64,000 bases of DNA from Lodderomyces elongisporus (taxonomy: Eukaryota; Ascomycota; Pichiomycetes; Serinales; Debaryomycetaceae): contig NC_083680.1 of assembly GCF_030384665.1 (NCBI RefSeq), forward strand, positions 839,001 to 903,000. Reading direction: 5' to 3'. Position numbers and translations under genes: made by a program. This document shows positions 12,111-23,709 of the stretch, in pieces. Position 1 is the first letter of the stretch. Every line of letters begins with the position of its first letter. The notes beneath the pieces are model-generated. The model did not search any database, was not told where the DNA came from, and worked only from the letters and a program-made list of their open reading frames with translations.

Positions 12111-15100
12111 TCATGTGTTATTCTTCTTTTGGTCCTTCTTTTTTTTTTTTTTGCTTAATACAGTTGTCAAGCCTTTAAGTTTGTTTGTGAATTTACTGAA
12201 ACGAAATAAGTAGTACAAGGCCATGCAGATGATGATATTGAAAAAAATGTACGCAAAGAAGAACCCCACGTTTCTCCATCTGTATGAAAACTTGACACCA
12301 ATAGTTGACAAATATTGGTCAGCGTTATTGAATTGACAGTAGCCGCAATTGGATGTAGCATTGGGGTCTTGAAGATACCCACCAGCACGTTTCAAAAAAT
12401 CTCCCGCAAACTCTGCACATGTTTGTCCCGAAGGTGGGTCAAAAAACGCAAGTTCCTTATCACTGCAACGTATAGTCCTCCCGTGCAAAAACGACGAGAC
12501 CAAGTTTTGAATAAAATAGGTGTATGGCGAGACTTTGTTCATAAAAGTCCAGAATCCAGGCATCAACTGGACGGGTTGAACAACGCCACTGAATGCAACA
12601 ATGAACGTATAAAGGAAGGAGACGAGGACGGCTGCACTCTCCAAATCTGGGGCAATGTACAACACCATCAAACCAAACGAAACAGCAAACCCTTGCAAAA
12701 AAATGCCATGTGTAAAGTAAAACATACCTGAATGTGCTGCCAGTGTATCGACTTGAGTAGGAAAGTAAAGTGAAACAAACATAATGGCTGCACCTATCAT
12801 CAAGTAAGGCATCTCATTCAAAATCTGGCAAAGAATCATCAATGACCAGTGGTATGTGTTTGACAATTTCTCTCGAACTTCAAACAAATCACGACCTCCA
12901 ATTGCCTTTTCTTGAATTTGATTAATCACTGGCGCTGACACAACAACTGATAAAAAAGCACAAAACATACCATTTTGAGCTCCAGTCTTTGTATGTTTCA
13001 ATCCAAAGAATGTAAAGCCAATAAACAAGCCAGATATTGTCATAAGAAAAATTTTGGCCATTATATAATCAGGGTCACGATAGAATGTTAAAGCATTACG
13101 ATTAGCGACCCACCGAAATTGGTACCAATAGGGCATGGCATACCTGTGACTTAGTTCTATTTCTTGTTCCTTAGTCAAGTCAGATGGTTTACTTTTCAAG
13201 CTTTCAACCAACTCATCTCTCTTTTTATCAGCAGCAAGTCTTTCCGGCGAGTTTGACCAAATGTCAAACCAGTCATCCGTAGTAGCAGCAGTCGCACCAG
13301 CCCCAATCGCTTCAAGTATATATTCCGCTGGATTTTCACTATCTTGGCACTTTCTTGCTCCGTTTCTTTCAAAATAGTCCAAAATGGTTCTAGACCTCTC
13401 TCCAATGTCGCCAAAGTAAACAGTCTGACCCCCCTTTCTCAACAATAATAATCTATCAAATTCTTCAAATAATGTTGCTGAAGGTTGGTGGATAGTACAC
13501 AAAATAGATTGTCCGGCATTGGCCAATTCACGCAATAACTTAACAATGGCCCATGCTGATTGAGAGTCCAACCCCGAGGTTGGCTCATCAAGGAAAAGCA
13601 ACAATGATGGTTTAGCTACCAATTCGACACCGATTGACAATTTTTTTCTTTGCTCAACATTCAACCCGTTACCGGATCTTCCAACAATAGCATCCGCATA
13701 AGTGCTCATGTCCAAAACATCAATGATCTTTTCCACATAATCTAACTTTTCCTTATCACTTACACCCTTGGGGCGTCTTAACCTAGCTGCAAATTGCAAT
13801 GATTCTCTCACTGTAACTTCAGATACATGAATATCTTGTTGCTGCACATACCCTGTACGTCTGCTGAATGACGAATCTAATGGTTTCCCGTTTACTAACA
13901 TGTCACCAGTAACAACTCCAAAATCAATTCTTTGTGCCAAAGTATTCAACAAAGTGGTCTTCCCAGCACCTGATTCACCCATTAATGCAGTCAATGTACC
14001 CGGAATACAGTAGCCACTCACATTGTCCAATAATTTACGCTGTTTACCATCATATGGAATTACATAATCAACATCCTTCCAAATGAAAATATCCTTTACC
14101 TTCAACTCATCATCACCAAGATCAACTTTAACCTCACGGTCATCCAAACCCTCCATTGCAGGGCCCTCTTCAATATCCCCTTCGCCCTTCTTTGCTGCCA
14201 AAATAATCTTATCAGGAACTTTGCCTCTCAAAAACAAAAGCTTGTCACCGCCACCGGTGATTGGCTTGATGTACTCAGTTCCCAACGATGTAATTGCCAA
14301 AAAAAATGCCAAAAACCCAATAAGAATGCCCAAGTTTCTCCAAACATGTGTGAATCTATACGTGTACGCTATTCTCAAGTAGTCATCTCCCAATACCCAG
14401 TTTTGCCCCGCAACTGAACCGATAAAAGTACACACTTGTTCTCCAGCTGACAAATTCTCATATCCAGGACCAGAAGGTGTAAGATATTGACCAGTACAGG
14501 GCATACGGCGGCCATGGAATTCGGATGCGATAATTGCTTCAAATGCATACAACACTGGGTTGATGTATGAAATCCATTCAAACCATGGATGCATAGATGG
14601 TCTTTGAATCATATACGATGAATACATCAATGAGGCTAGAACAAGAACACCACCCAAAGCATTTGCACCAGCAACCGATTTGTTTATAGCAGCAACGGCT
14701 TGGAACAAAGAGCCCATAGTCATATGTAGCAACACAACAAACAAAAAGCAAATAAAAAACTTGCCAGCTTCTCTTGCCAAGTTTGACAAAAAGTACAAAA
14801 TTATGACAAAGAAGATGTTGATAAGAATACTGATTGGAATCGAGGTGACAAAGTTGGAAAGCGAATCTGCCGAAGGATGGTACATTGAATAGTTTTTTTG
14901 TTTCATCAAAATGGGTCTACTAGCAAAAGACGCAGAGATTTCTGCCAACCCCATCAAGGACATGAACAACACAGCAAAGAAAATGACACCACCTCTCGAA
15001 AAAGCACCCGAGACATCATCTGGAGTATTGTAGTAAAGCGAACCAGCAACAAATGCTTGGGAAACACCGGCTCCCATAAGTGTTACTGTATACGCCTTAT

Positions 15101-16631
15101 CACCCCATATTCTTTGCACACTTCTCTTTGCACATAGCTTGAGTTGTTGGAGATACGATATTGTAAATGGTGAAGATTGTCTTGCACCTTTCATTTTTTC
15201 TTGTTGAACTGAATGGTAGTATTCCTTGCGAACTTCATCAACATCGATTGAGTTATTGAACTCGTCAATCTCATCTAACAAAAGTTTGTACTCTTCCGAG
15301 CGGAGCCAGTAACTTTCAAACTCCTCGGCAGTCTGTGGAACTTTGTTTTCCCATCCAGGCTTTGCAAATCGTCCGATAGGGTCTGTTAATGCAGTCAAAA
15401 ACTCTGCAGTCGTTTGTCGTGGCGGACATTGCCAACCCATTTTTTCAAAAAACTTTTTGGCTTTGTTTGCTGGACCAAAGTAGATTTGGCGACCGTGGTA
15501 AAGCACTGTTACTTTATCAAAACACTCGTAAATGTTTTCACCAGCTTGGTAGATAGAGACAAAAGATGTTGTTTTTAAAATCTTTGTTGATGTCTTGATA
15601 GCTTGAGCAAACTCCAATGCGGTTGAGGCATCCAACCCTCTAGTTGCATTATCCCAGCAATAAATGGTACCATTACAGGCCAATGCCTCGGCAATGGAAA
15701 CTCTTTTCCTCTCACCACCAGAAACACCCCTAACAAAATCATTACCAACTTTTGTGTGATACGTATGCCTTAATCCAAATACAGTGGCCAAGATTTCCTT
15801 TTTTGCTTGCACAAACTGTTCTCTAGACACACCATCAATTCTCACATTTGGTGTTTTACATCCAATAGCAAACGACAAGGTTTGGTCAACAGTCAAGTGA
15901 GGAAAATGGACATCCAACTCCGGGTTGTAAACCAAATCATTTTTGAAATGTTTGATCATCTCCTTTTGTGACAATCCGTCGTATCTAATATCACCTTCGA
16001 CACCTTTATAGAGGTCATGATCGGTTCCACTGATACTTTTCAAAAAGGTTGTGCAACCAGCACCCGGTCTACCCAAAACCAAAACCATCTCCCCTGGTTT
16101 TGCACAACCATTCAATTTGTGCAAAATTTTCTTGTTTGGAGTTCTTGCCTTTGAAACTATCTGTTGTATACCTCCAATGGGACCTTTTAATAAATCAAGA
16201 CATGTTGGGACAACTGCAAACGATTCATCAGTACCATATGTGCACAAATCTTTAAATGTGATACCACTGCTTCTCAAGACAATGCCTTGTTTCTTGGCAA
16301 AGTAAACAAAGTTTGACAATATCCTCATCAAATTGAACTCATCCAATTTTAGTTCAAACCCCCCATCCTTATTAGAAACTTGTCTTGAGATTTCGCGAGA
16401 TATGGAGTCCAATGCACCAGCACCTTCTTTTTGTGATAATGCTGTGATTGTCCTTACGAGATGAAGGCGTCTGCTTTCTTCATCATTGTCATTGTAATCA
16501 GCTTGAAATTGCGAGTGACTCTCATATCTCGAAAGCTTTTCTGCTTCGAGTTTCTCTTTCTGGTCTTGATGATGGTGACCGGTATACTCGGCAATTGACG
16601 AATTAGTTGAACTCGACTCGTCCACGATCAT
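12111..16631 (-). CDS. SNQ2: PDR-type ABC multidrug transporter, Snq2-like
   Basis: 1506 residues with the fungal full-size layout (NBD-TMD)2. NBD1 has the P-loop GRPGAGCTT near 185 (Cys replaces the usual Lys, a hallmark of fungal PDR proteins) and the signature VSGGERKR near 302. NBD2 has a canonical P-loop GESGAGKTT near 884 and the degenerate signature LNVEQRKKLSIG with LFLDEPTSGLDSQSAW after it. Two six-helix membrane domains follow the NBDs. Details such as YNPELDVHFPHLTVDQTL and GARKCQDSENPAEYILEAIG match Snq2 better than Cdr1/Pdr5. Snq2 exports chemically diverse drugs, such as 4-nitroquinoline oxide, across the plasma membrane. The His/Gln-rich N-terminus and Lys-rich C-terminus are low complexity. 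There is about 2.5 kb of upstream DNA before the next gene, room for complex regulation. The family is certain; the Snq2 subgroup is well supported. Confidence 0.93.
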   Translation of the reverse strand: MIVDESSSTNSSIAEYTGHHHQDQKEKLEAEKLSRYESHSQFQADYNDNDEESRRLHLVRTITALSQKEGAGALDSISREISRQVSNKDGGFELKLDEFNLMRILSNFVYFAKKQGIVLRSSGITFKDLCTYGTDESFAVVPTCLDLLKGPIGGIQQIVSKARTPNKKILHKLNGCAKPGEMVLVLGRPGAGCTTFLKSISGTDHDLYKGVEGDIRYDGLSQKEMIKHFKNDLVYNPELDVHFPHLTVDQTLSFAIGCKTPNVRIDGVSREQFVQAKKEILATVFGLRHTYHTKVGNDFVRGVSGGERKRVSIAEALACNGTIYCWDNATRGLDASTALEFAQAIKTSTKILKTTSFVSIYQAGENIYECFDKVTVLYHGRQIYFGPANKAKKFFEKMGWQCPPRQTTAEFLTALTDPIGRFAKPGWENKVPQTAEEFESYWLRSEEYKLLLDEIDEFNNSIDVDEVRKEYYHSVQQEKMKGARQSSPFTISYLQQLKLCAKRSVQRIWGDKAYTVTLMGAGVSQAFVAGSLYYNTPDDVSGAFSRGGVIFFAVLFMSLMGLAEISASFASRPILMKQKNYSMYHPSADSLSNFVTSIPISILINIFFVIILYFLSNLAREAGKFFICFLFVVLLHMTMGSLFQAVAAINKSVAGANALGGVLVLASLMYSSYMIQRPSMHPWFEWISYINPVLYAFEAIIASEFHGRRMPCTGQYLTPSGPGYENLSAGEQVCTFIGSVAGQNWVLGDDYLRIAYTYRFTHVWRNLGILIGFLAFFLAITSLGTEYIKPITGGGDKLLFLRGKVPDKIILAAKKGEGDIEEGPAMEGLDDREVKVDLGDDELKVKDIFIWKDVDYVIPYDGKQRKLLDNVSGYCIPGTLTALMGESGAGKTTLLNTLAQRIDFGVVTGDMLVNGKPLDSSFSRRTGYVQQQDIHVSEVTVRESLQFAARLRRPKGVSDKEKLDYVEKIIDVLDMSTYADAIVGRSGNGLNVEQRKKLSIGVELVAKPSLLLFLDEPTSGLDSQSAWAIVKLLRELANAGQSILCTIHQPSATLFEEFDRLLLLRKGGQTVYFGDIGERSRTILDYFERNGARKCQDSENPAEYILEAIGAGATAATTDDWFDIWSNSPERLAADKKRDELVESLKSKPSDLTKEQEIELSHRYAMPYWYQFRWVANRNALTFYRDPDYIMAKIFLMTISGLFIGFTFFGLKHTKTGAQNGMFCAFLSVVVSAPVINQIQEKAIGGRDLFEVREKLSNTYHWSLMILCQILNEMPYLMIGAAIMFVSLYFPTQVDTLAAHSGMFYFTHGIFLQGFAVSFGLMVLYIAPDLESAAVLVSFLYTFIVAFSGVVQPVQLMPGFWTFMNKVSPYTYFIQNLVSSFLHGRTIRCSDKELAFFDPPSGQTCAEFAGDFLKRAGGYLQDPNATSNCGYCQFNNADQYLSTIGVKFSYRWRNVGFFFAYIFFNIIICMALYYLFRFSKFTNKLKGLTTVLSKKKKKKDQKKNNT

Positions 16632-18034
16632 ACTTGAATTGTGTCGTAACTATTGAGTTTTTTTTTTTTTTTTTTGTTTTCCCTTCGCTTAATGCGTGAT
16701 TACTCGAGCAAAGTAAGCAGGAGTGAAGAAAACAAGAAAAACACAATAATCTAAATCTACTTGTCCAACAGCTCTGAATCCTTAGTAGATATAGGTTTGG
16801 TTGTTGATTTGATGATTTGATGATACAAAGAGTCTCTGAGTTTCCCTTTTTCTTTTGTGAGATGAAATTTCAGTAGACAATAATTGAGCCACTATAGTTG
16901 AGGTAAAAGTCTGAATTGATGTACCACCCAAAGAAAGGAAGTTGTGTGAAAAAGAGGGAGGTTGAAAAGAATTCTGGCCGTATGTCGAATACATATTTAT
17001 ATAAATATCAATCTATCAATTTGTATATATATATATATATATATAATATATATATAATATAATATAATATAATATAATGTAGTACATGTAGCTACCGATG
17101 GTTAGGCTCTAGCTGTTTACATCTTCTACTTTTCATGAGCAACACAGGAAAGGAAGGACAGAAAAACAATAATTCTCAGGTGACACAAAAAGTAGGGGGG
17201 AGGGGGCAATATAAGGCTGTTATTGTGGTTTTTTTTTCGTTGCAGTAGGGTAGCAGCAGCAGCAGCAGCAGCAGCAGCAGCTACTATTTGCCACTGGAGG
17301 TGATATAGCTACTTCCGTACTTTTTATCTCCGCTCCGTATCTCCCAGCCACCGCGCCGCAATCTATTCGTAGTTTGCAAGAGATGAAAAAGTAACAGGTA
17401 TAGTGTAAAGAATAAAAGATGAACAATTTATAATCTCGCAGTACCAACGGGAAGGTCGATATACTGGGATAGAAAAGCAATTGTTACTTCATGCTGTTCT
17501 ATTTTTATATCTTTTAATCTCTTGGCTAACCCAGCACTGTCAAGGTTTGTTGCTGGCCCACTTCATTTTACCGTTTCAAACCTCCCTTACTTTTCAGGAT
17601 AGTTCCAATCATTTCAAGGTATATTCGAATGGTCATGACTAGTTTGACGCCAGAATGTTGAATTTTTACCTAAGCAAGGAAATGCGAAGGAATCAACGAG
17701 AGGACCCGCTGACTTTGTACATTAGATCTAGTTCTGCAGTGTTTAGTGTGCACTTTTGATTAAATAACAAATGGCTGAAAGTTTTTCTTTTGGTGTGATT
17801 CTCATAGTTAGTGAGTATTACAAGCCTAAACTTAAACGTACTTCCTCTCTATCCAATATTGTAAAGTAGTGCATGAAAGATTCAACATATTAGACCTTGT
17901 CAATTTTTTGTTGTGCAGCTGGCAGTTGATGCATTACCAAGTAAATGAAGCTATATATTATCAGTTAACTATTGAATGGCTCCCTTCTCAATCAAGTACT
18001 GAATATCTTGATGTCTACATTTTATCATCTTATC

Positions 18035-18073
<39 letters not shown>

Positions 18074-19174
18074 AACAACAACAATAACTTCATCAACATT
18101 GCCAAGTTCTCTATCTTCTTTCAGTTCATTTTTCTTTTTTTGTTCTTGTTATGTATTTTTTTTTGGGCCAAAAGAATATTTGCGGAGATAACACATATAC
18201 CTGAGCAGTAACGGATGTAACTAAAATCCGTAAGGCCAAGGCTGTATCAGTTGAAAAGATCCACTACCATTTTGCCTCGCTTTATGTTCCAGCACTTTGC
18301 ACAACAGTGTCTAATTCGATGGTAGACAACAAGTAGCTAAAAAAAATGCCACGGAGAATGTCATGGGGCTAGAAAGCTACTCAAAAGTGAATGTCGAAGA
18401 AGTTAATCATCCTGAACTTTCCGTGCCAAGAAATACTTTCCACATTATAACCGAAGGAAAAAAAAAAAACTGGAAAATGTTCAACAAACCTTCAAAATAA
18501 TTGTTGCCTTTCAGAAGTAAATGTTCATTTAGACAATCATAACTCAATCACTCGTCTCATCAAAACCTATCAAACGAACAACTGGGTGAAATATCAAGCA
18601 AAGATTGTTCTTAAGATTTGTAGGAGCTATAAATCAAAAAGGCCGTCACCGCTTTTTTTATTTTATTTTTTTTTTTATTTTTCTCAATATCGGCAATTTT
18701 GTTCTCTCTTGCTCGCTCTTTCTCTCTTTCTTATCCCCCCCGCCCCTTTTGAGTGGAAGTGCCAGGAGTAGAGTAAAATATTTGCTGCAAATTTTAAAAA
18801 CTACAGAACACATATAATGTCCAAAAAAGAAAAAAAGAAAAAGAGATAACACAAGAAAAGCATCCAAAAACATTAAGCCAAAAAACATCCATTTGACTTG
18901 TTTATGAAACGGTTTGACGTCACTTCCTTGTTTATTCGCATGCATGCATGCTTGCAAAGTTAATTGAGATTACAATCAAAATCTACATTTGCTTCATTTT
19001 ATTTACTCTTTTCTATCACCTACTGAACCAAAAATAAAACAATAAAAAGAGTACATTCTTCAGAGTCAACTTCTGTTTTTTTTTTTTTCTTTTTTCACAA
19101 ATAGAAGCATCTCTAGGTGCACACAATTGACTCGGATCAACATATATATATATATATTTTCTATAATTGAAGAC
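16632..19174. other. SNQ2 upstream region, microsatellite-rich, no gene
   Basis: 2.5 kb without a supportable gene. It contains a T-run (16657-16674), a TA-rich tract (17024-17078), GCA repeats (about 17249-17281), CAA repeats (about 18034-18073), and A/T runs at 18460 and 18655-18685. A 68-codon frame at 17869-18075 ending in polyQ is the best short frame, but nothing in it is recognisable. Presumably holds the SNQ2 promoter and the 3' end of the cyclin gene. Confidence 0.55.
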
Positions 19175-20167
19175 TTAATCATCGCTATGTTTTCTTTTGA
19201 AGCGTGGCGACGGCTGGCTTAACAAACGGCTTCCGTTTGCACTGCTAGGAACCAACTGGACAGCCTTTGATGGGTTGACTTTGTGGTCACAAGCGACAAC
19301 CCTTTTGCCATTAGCACCACCTTTCACTGACATGTATTGCTCATTACCGGCATTATCAAGCTCCACATCACAATCATCACAGGCTTCTCCACCTTCGTCT
19401 CCAAGTTCGTCTTCCACCAGATCACTGCCGTACAGGTCATCGTCATTATCGTCACCATCGCCATTTTCATTGTCGGACTCGCCAAAGTGAAAGTCACTAT
19501 CAGAACAATCTATCTCATCTCCACTGGAATTGACAATATTCTGAGCGCCACTTTCAGTGGTTGATTTATTTCTATGTATTTCTTCTGTTTCTTGCACATA
19601 ATGTACAAGATGCTTACCACCTCCCGTGTCTTCAGTTTCACAACCACTAGTTCTTTCCGCATTACCAAAATCCCTTGAATCATGCAGAGTGTTTTTACCC
19701 ATCAATTCAATCAACTGGAAATAATACAATTCCAAAACGTCTTTTGAATATGCGATATAATTCTTCAACATACCCGTCGACTTGTCAACTTCTTGCTTGC
19801 CAGGTATGCATCTCCAATCTACTCTATTCAAGAAATCAAGTTCAAGACAGTTGAGTTCACCCAAGGCAACACCACCAACTTTGGCATAATGGTCGTTTGT
19901 ATAAAAGAAATCTTCAAGCGATTTTTGGGCAATCATGGTGGCAACAAGTAAAAACCTATGCACAGTCCATGAGTTTAAAGTGAAGAACGGCTGGTATTGG
20001 TGCGAGAGCAAGTCTATATAGTAGATTGTAGTTAACAAAATAGTGGGGTTAAAGTTGTTAAATTTTGTTAATCTAGTCAAATAGGTAAATGTAGATATTG
20101 CTGGTGGGGTACGCGAATGGTATCTGGTCAACAAATTATTGGCTGGTTGATGATTTTGATGATGAAG

Positions 20168-20219
<52 letters not shown>

Positions 20220-21358
20220 GAAGAATAAGAATTAGCGGAAGAGGAGAGATTTGTTGAGGTTGAGGAGGAAGTTGCAACCGGAGGGTTGGATATCGACGCT
20301 GGTACGGATTTATCATTCAAGGTAATGAGTGACTGTAACATCCTCGAGATAAGGATTATTAAATGATCAATTGGGCAATCTGAAAACACTCTAGGTAATC
20401 GTTGAGTTATAATGGTATCTTCCACACTCTGCCTCGCTTTTACCAAAGTCTCTCCCGTCCTTTGTTGTTGTTGTTGTTGCTGTTGTTGTTGCTGCTGCTG
20501 TTTTTTTGGGAGGGGATGTGCATCATTTTGCCATTTTCCCAGATTACTTTTTTTGATGAGCGTGGGTTCATATGCAGAAGTAGTTTGCGACTTTGCATCT
20601 AGTTTAGATTGCAGTTTTGGAACTTGAAACTCATAGGATCGTACTTGAGGATTAGTGAAGCTGGGACGGCGTGCCTTGTTCAAGTATTTGTTGTAAACTT
20701 CTATTGACCTTACTTTTCTCTGTCTGTCTATTGATTCAAAATATAATTGTTTGTCATTCAAAGTTGTTTTGATATTGGGCGACTGGAGATACTGCAGTAA
20801 AAACTCATCGTCGATACTGCTCTTGATAAAAAGCGATGTTCTCGGGATACTCGTGACTCTCTTAATGTCGTTGTTCGTGCAGTGGTCACTACTCTTGGGG
20901 TTACTAAAATTATAAAGCTCTTCAAGATTATCTCGTCGTTTCGCATTTGCAGTGCATTTGCTATATCTCATTGTTGTGCTGGGGCTGGTGGATATCGGGG
21001 GCGAGTTTGCATAAAGCGTTCTATTAAACGGCGAATGTGATGTTGCAATGTAGTTTCCGGGACTAGGTGAAGATCTTGTTGAGGTAGTTGAAGTTGTTGA
21101 CATCTTCTCTATTCTGTGGAAACTGTGTGCTATACCATCTCTTACTATGCTATTATGATTAGTGTTCTTACTCTTACTATTGTTGTTGTTGTTGTTGTTG
21201 TTGTTGGGGTTTAAGTTTGACTTTGTTTTGGGAATGTACCGATCGGCAGAATGGTGGTGAATATAAGTTATAGAAAATGTTGTTCCTGATGCCGTGGCTG
21301 AAGATGGCGACGATGGTAAACTATTTGGCGGAGACTTTAAAGGTCGAAGTAAGGTCAT
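19175..21358 (-). CDS. Pho80-type (PHO85) cyclin, Pcl6/Pcl7-like
   Basis: 727 residues from the preferred ATG at 21358 (MTLLRPLKSPPN); an earlier in-frame ATG would add a Cys/Lys-rich low-complexity leader. The cyclin domain is clear at about residues 400-515: RYHSRTPPAISTFTYLTRL, then NSWTVHRFLLVATMIAQKSLEDFFYTNDHYAKVGGV, ending LDFLNRVDWRCIP. This is the pattern of Pho80/Pcl6/Pcl7 cyclins that activate the Pho85 kinase in phosphate, glycogen and nutrient signalling. Two polyQ tracts (about 20461-20503 and 20168-20218) sit before and inside the domain region, and the C-terminal ~200 residues are acidic (Asp/Glu/Gly-rich). It is much longer than S. cerevisiae Pcl6/7 because of the low-complexity segments. 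The exact paralogue is uncertain. Confidence 0.85.
20168..20218 (-). repeat. CAA microsatellite (polyQ) in the cyclin gene
   Basis: About 17 TTG triplets on the plus strand, read as Gln on the coding strand, just before the conserved RYHSRTPPAIS start of the cyclin domain. A second, mixed CAA/CAG tract lies at 20461-20503. Confidence 0.85.
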
Positions 21359-23709
21359 GAACTGGTTTATACTTTTTTTTTTTGCTTCTTTTTTTTTTTT
21401 ACTTTTGACAGACACGCACACACACAGACACGCACACACTTTCTTTGTCTCTCTTTCTCTTTAACTCACACACACTCAGATATTCTTTTTCTCTTTCTTT
21501 TCCTTCACAGAGGTTACTCAATCTGTTCCTACCTTTATAACAGCCAAGTGTGAGCTGCTCGTAAATACTTGAACGAAATGAAGGAAAGGGTTGAGCAGTT
21601 CACACGATATTACAACAAGGAAATACTACCCAAAAGGACACTTTCTTGTTCTTGTGATAAATCCAGGAAAATCAGAAAAAGAAAAACTTCTTGTAAAAAA
21701 AAAAAAATGTGTGCTCTTTCTATATTCAAAACTGATATGCCAATACAGTGCTAACAATCTGTTGACCCTATATCCATATGCACATAAATATATAAATACA
21801 TAAATATATATTTGTATATATTTATAGACCGCCTATACAAGAACATTTCTTATCAGAAAAGAGGTTACATTTCCTGTGGCTCCTAACATAGGTGTGGGGT
21901 GGGTAAGTCTTCGTGTGTTATGCCTCCTAGAGTTGAGCAGTATTCATAAGCTTCTTTAAATTAACACACATACACATACATACATACATAGACGGCCACA
22001 CGTGGTGATGGTGGTGGTGGTGATTTTTTATTAAATTATTTTTTTATTTTTTTATCTTTTTTATCTTTTTTTTTTATGTTTTTTTTGGGGGGGGGGCAAC
22101 ATTCTTCCACCACCATTTGGTACCATCAATTTCGAGTTCTCGATCTTGAAGATGATTAATCATCTTGAATCGTAAAGACTAAATACTCCTTCAAATAATA
22201 CATTTAAAAAGGAGGTCAAATGAAGGGGAGAGTAGAGAGAGAAAGAGGAAAGTGAGTTGGAGTGGGGGGGGGATGGGTGCTAGTAACAAAGTTAACACGA
22301 GATAAGATGGAAGGGTGGATGCAATTTATATCGGTATCTTGAGCTACTTTCTTTGTTCTTGTGTTGTTTTTGCACTTATAGCCACAGGCACCTTCCTTGT
22401 TTTCTTTTCCCCTTAACAAATACGTATTTGTTACACAAAATACCCTAGTAGATAGTATGCGTAGTACACGTGGCGCACGTGGGAAAGAGAGAGAAGAAAT
22501 TGAATACAGATTACCATATTGTTTATGACCACTCCAAAGTGTCTAAAAGGCATTCTTGCTAAGAGTTGCTTCAATCTGAGTGAATCGAATAAAAGCGGCG
22601 ACGAATATATATATATGTATATATATATATATGTGTGTATAAATATGTATATATTATGATATATAATTGCCAAAGTATCAGTACTTGTATTTCGATTCTT
22701 TTTTTCTTTTCCTTCCCTCATCCCGTGCCTCCCATCCGCCACTTTCAATACATTCCATTTCATCGTATTGGATTTCACCACACATTCCTCATAATTCGGT
22801 GAGAGAGAAAAAGTAATTGTGGGAAAACAAAAGTGAAGAAAAAGTGGCTAGCGTTTTACTTTCCCGAACCCCCCCCCCCCCCCCCCCCCCACCGTTCTTG
22901 GAGCTAGTATTGTCATTCCTTGCGAATTCAATGGTATTTTGAAATGTCGAGGCTTTTCCAGACATTTGAAACAGTATTTCATCACCGAGTAGCCACCCAC
23001 ACAACCACATCAATGCTGCGCTGTGCACATTTTGCGTATGTAAAATTTTGTAGTTGAGTTAGATGGCTATATCGATTAACAAAATAACAAAAGTCTATGC
23101 TAATAAACTCATTCTCCCACACACTATACTACAGACCAATATAATACGAACCTTTTGCTAATTTTTTTCTCTAATTTTATCTTTTTTTTTCTTTCTTATC
23201 CTTTTTTTTTTTTTATTTTTTTTATGTCTCTTTCTTTTCTTGATTGATCAAAATCATTGAGTAGTCAACAAGGATTATCAATGTGTGAGGAAAAGGAAAA
23301 AGATGACTTAAATGACAAGACATCTTATACACTTTGGAAGCAGAAGATTAAAAAGAGCACAAGAGAGAAGGAAGAAACACTTTCGCTACTTACCCGGTTC
23401 TCAAGCGGCGAATGTTTTTCAGTCTAGCGTCGTGCAAGCTCCGCAAAAACATAAACAAAGAATGTGAAGAATCGAGATCAACAGAAAAATGAAAAAAAAA
23501 AAACACAACAATAACAAGCATGATTACAATGATTGCTTGAGAAGGAAAGCAAATTCCAAATTCCAAATTTCAAACTACATTTCCAAACTCCAAAAAAAAA
23601 GCAAAAAAGCAAAAAAGAAAAAAAGAAGAAGTATTAGTGTTAACACCATTAAATACAATCACGACAACAACTTTACTGCTAAGATTTTTTTTGTCTAAAC
23701 TCATTCATA
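21359..23709. other. Divergent intergenic region between the cyclin and SRC1
   Basis: 2.35 kb without a supportable gene. Visible are CA-rich tracts (21417-21475), TA-rich tracts (21780-21825, 22605-22660), a G10 run near 22087-22096, G8 near 22265, a C22 run at 22869-22890 and A/T runs. It holds two divergent promoters, but I cannot place them with confidence. Confidence 0.5.
22869..22890. repeat. C22 homopolymer
   Basis: Twenty-two consecutive C residues, very unusual in this AT-rich genome. The complementary G-run could form a G-quadruplex. Confidence 0.95.
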